42,798 nt of DNA from Ruminococcus sp. (GTDB taxonomy: Bacteria; Bacillota; Clostridia; Oscillospirales; Ruminococcaceae): NCBI GenBank assembly GCA_017534595.1, contig JAFXVY010000119.1, positions 1 through 42,798 of the forward strand, read 5' to 3'. Position numbers and translations under genes: made by a program. Each line of letters opens with the position of its first letter. Positions within the stretch are counted from its first letter, which is position 1. Below, in pieces: positions 42,533 through 42,798 of this stretch. Under the pieces are notes generated by a model. The model saw only the letters and a list, made by a program, of their open reading frames with translations, was not told the DNA's origin and made no database searches.

Positions 42533-42583
42533 CACAGAAGAGGAAAACACCTCAGACAACTAAAACCAAAAGGAGGAAAAACA

Positions 42584-42655
42584 ATGATTACAGGCTTTTG
42601 CATATTAGGCGGCATCGCAGCATTTGAAGTGCTTCTGTATCTGATCAGCCCGTGA
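42584..42655 (+). CDS. Tiny membrane peptide 1
   Basis: A 23-residue peptide, MITGFCILGGIAAFEVLLY then LISP, with a strong AAAGGAGGAAAAACA ribosome site. It is one hydrophobic helix with a single glutamate in the middle. It closely resembles the next peptide (MIT-x-x-CI-x-GG, then E-V-L), which argues for real coding. Membrane insertion is likely; the role is unknown (regulatory small membrane protein or type I toxin-like peptide are both possible). Confidence 0.65.
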   Translation: MITGFCILGGIAAFEVLLYLISP

Positions 42656-42709
42656 CTGGATGACGGAAGTTCGCACAAAACAGTATTGATCTGAAAGGAG
42701 GAAAGAACA

Positions 42710-42778
42710 ATGATTACATGGATCTGCATAGCAGGCGGAGTTTTTCTGGTAAGCGAAGTTTTAGTTTTCGTACTTTAA
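42710..42778 (+). CDS. Tiny membrane peptide 2
   Basis: A 22-residue peptide, MITWICIAGGVFLVSEVLVF then VL, with ribosome site GAAAGGAGGAAAGAACA. Homologous to the peptide encoded 54 bases upstream, with the same MIT start, CIxGG and the buried glutamate. The duplicated gene, its repeated ribosome site and the fixed features suggest selection on the peptide. More copies may lie right of the window. Confidence 0.65.
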   Translation: MITWICIAGGVFLVSEVLVFVL

Positions 42779-42798
42779 TAACAGACGATAAACAAAGA

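Noticed and set aside
1-42798. tRNA or rRNA genes
   Set aside because: I saw no cloverleaf with the conserved GTTCGAATC-type arm and no rRNA-like stretch on either strand.

Overview
The window looks like a chromosome segment of an anaerobic, Gram-positive, fibre-degrading gut Clostridium relative, most likely a Ruminococcus-like member of the Oscillospiraceae. The reasons are four secreted proteins with C-terminal type I dockerins, AGGAGG ribosome sites with consensus sigma-A promoters, a sortase-anchored cysteine protease, rubrerythrin and desulfoferrodoxin, and a SpoVT-derived segment. Species cannot be fixed from the sequence alone.

Layout. 0.6-4.8 kb: housekeeping genes (an EF-G-like GTPase, xylose isomerase xylA, a small receiver-like protein) separated by an interspersed GC-rich repeat. 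4.9-9.4 kb: a minus-strand mobile-element-like block with a large serine recombinase whose C-terminus is most of SpoVT, a resolvase-like protein that has lost its catalytic serine, two small unknown proteins, and a long hairpin-rich leader that starts at a 154-bp repeat carrying its own promoter and terminator. 9.5-30.1 kb: a surface-protein island of four paralogous dockerin proteins (beta-helix-like repeats or leucine-rich repeats, no recognisable enzyme domain) interleaved with a von Willebrand factor A lipoprotein, an inserted cargo cassette, a rubrerythrin-superoxide reductase operon, a MITE-like element in front of a DUF2156/YkgJ gene pair, and a divergent DUF4062/TIR-like TPR protein. 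30.3-32.9 kb: a papain-family protease with an NPATG cell-wall sorting signal. 33.5-40.1 kb: a six-gene surface-glycan operon (GT2 glycosyltransferase, flippase, MptE/GT42-like protein, CMP-sugar synthetase-like enzyme, aldolase fusion, acyltransferase) with one clear promoter and one clear terminator. 40.2-42.1 kb: two overlapping-style phage tail-fibre-like genes on the minus strand. The end of the window holds two tandem 22-23 residue membrane peptides.

The strongest unusual signals are: (1) a 1,285-bp cassette with 25-bp imperfect terminal inverted repeats and a single non-transposase cargo gene, sitting exactly between the two arms of a transcription terminator; (2) a serine recombinase reading in frame into the interior of SpoVT; (3) a small-RNA-like repeat present twice, 24 kb apart in opposite orientation, with conserved promoter and a terminator kept by different base pairing; (4) a hairpin-rich leader in which two different stems carry the same 8-nt loop; (5) an aldolase, cytidylyltransferase and GNGPSL-type transferase set suggesting an unusual CMP-activated keto-sugar; and (6) tandem tiny membrane peptides. 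All functions are from reading motifs by eye; no database search was possible.
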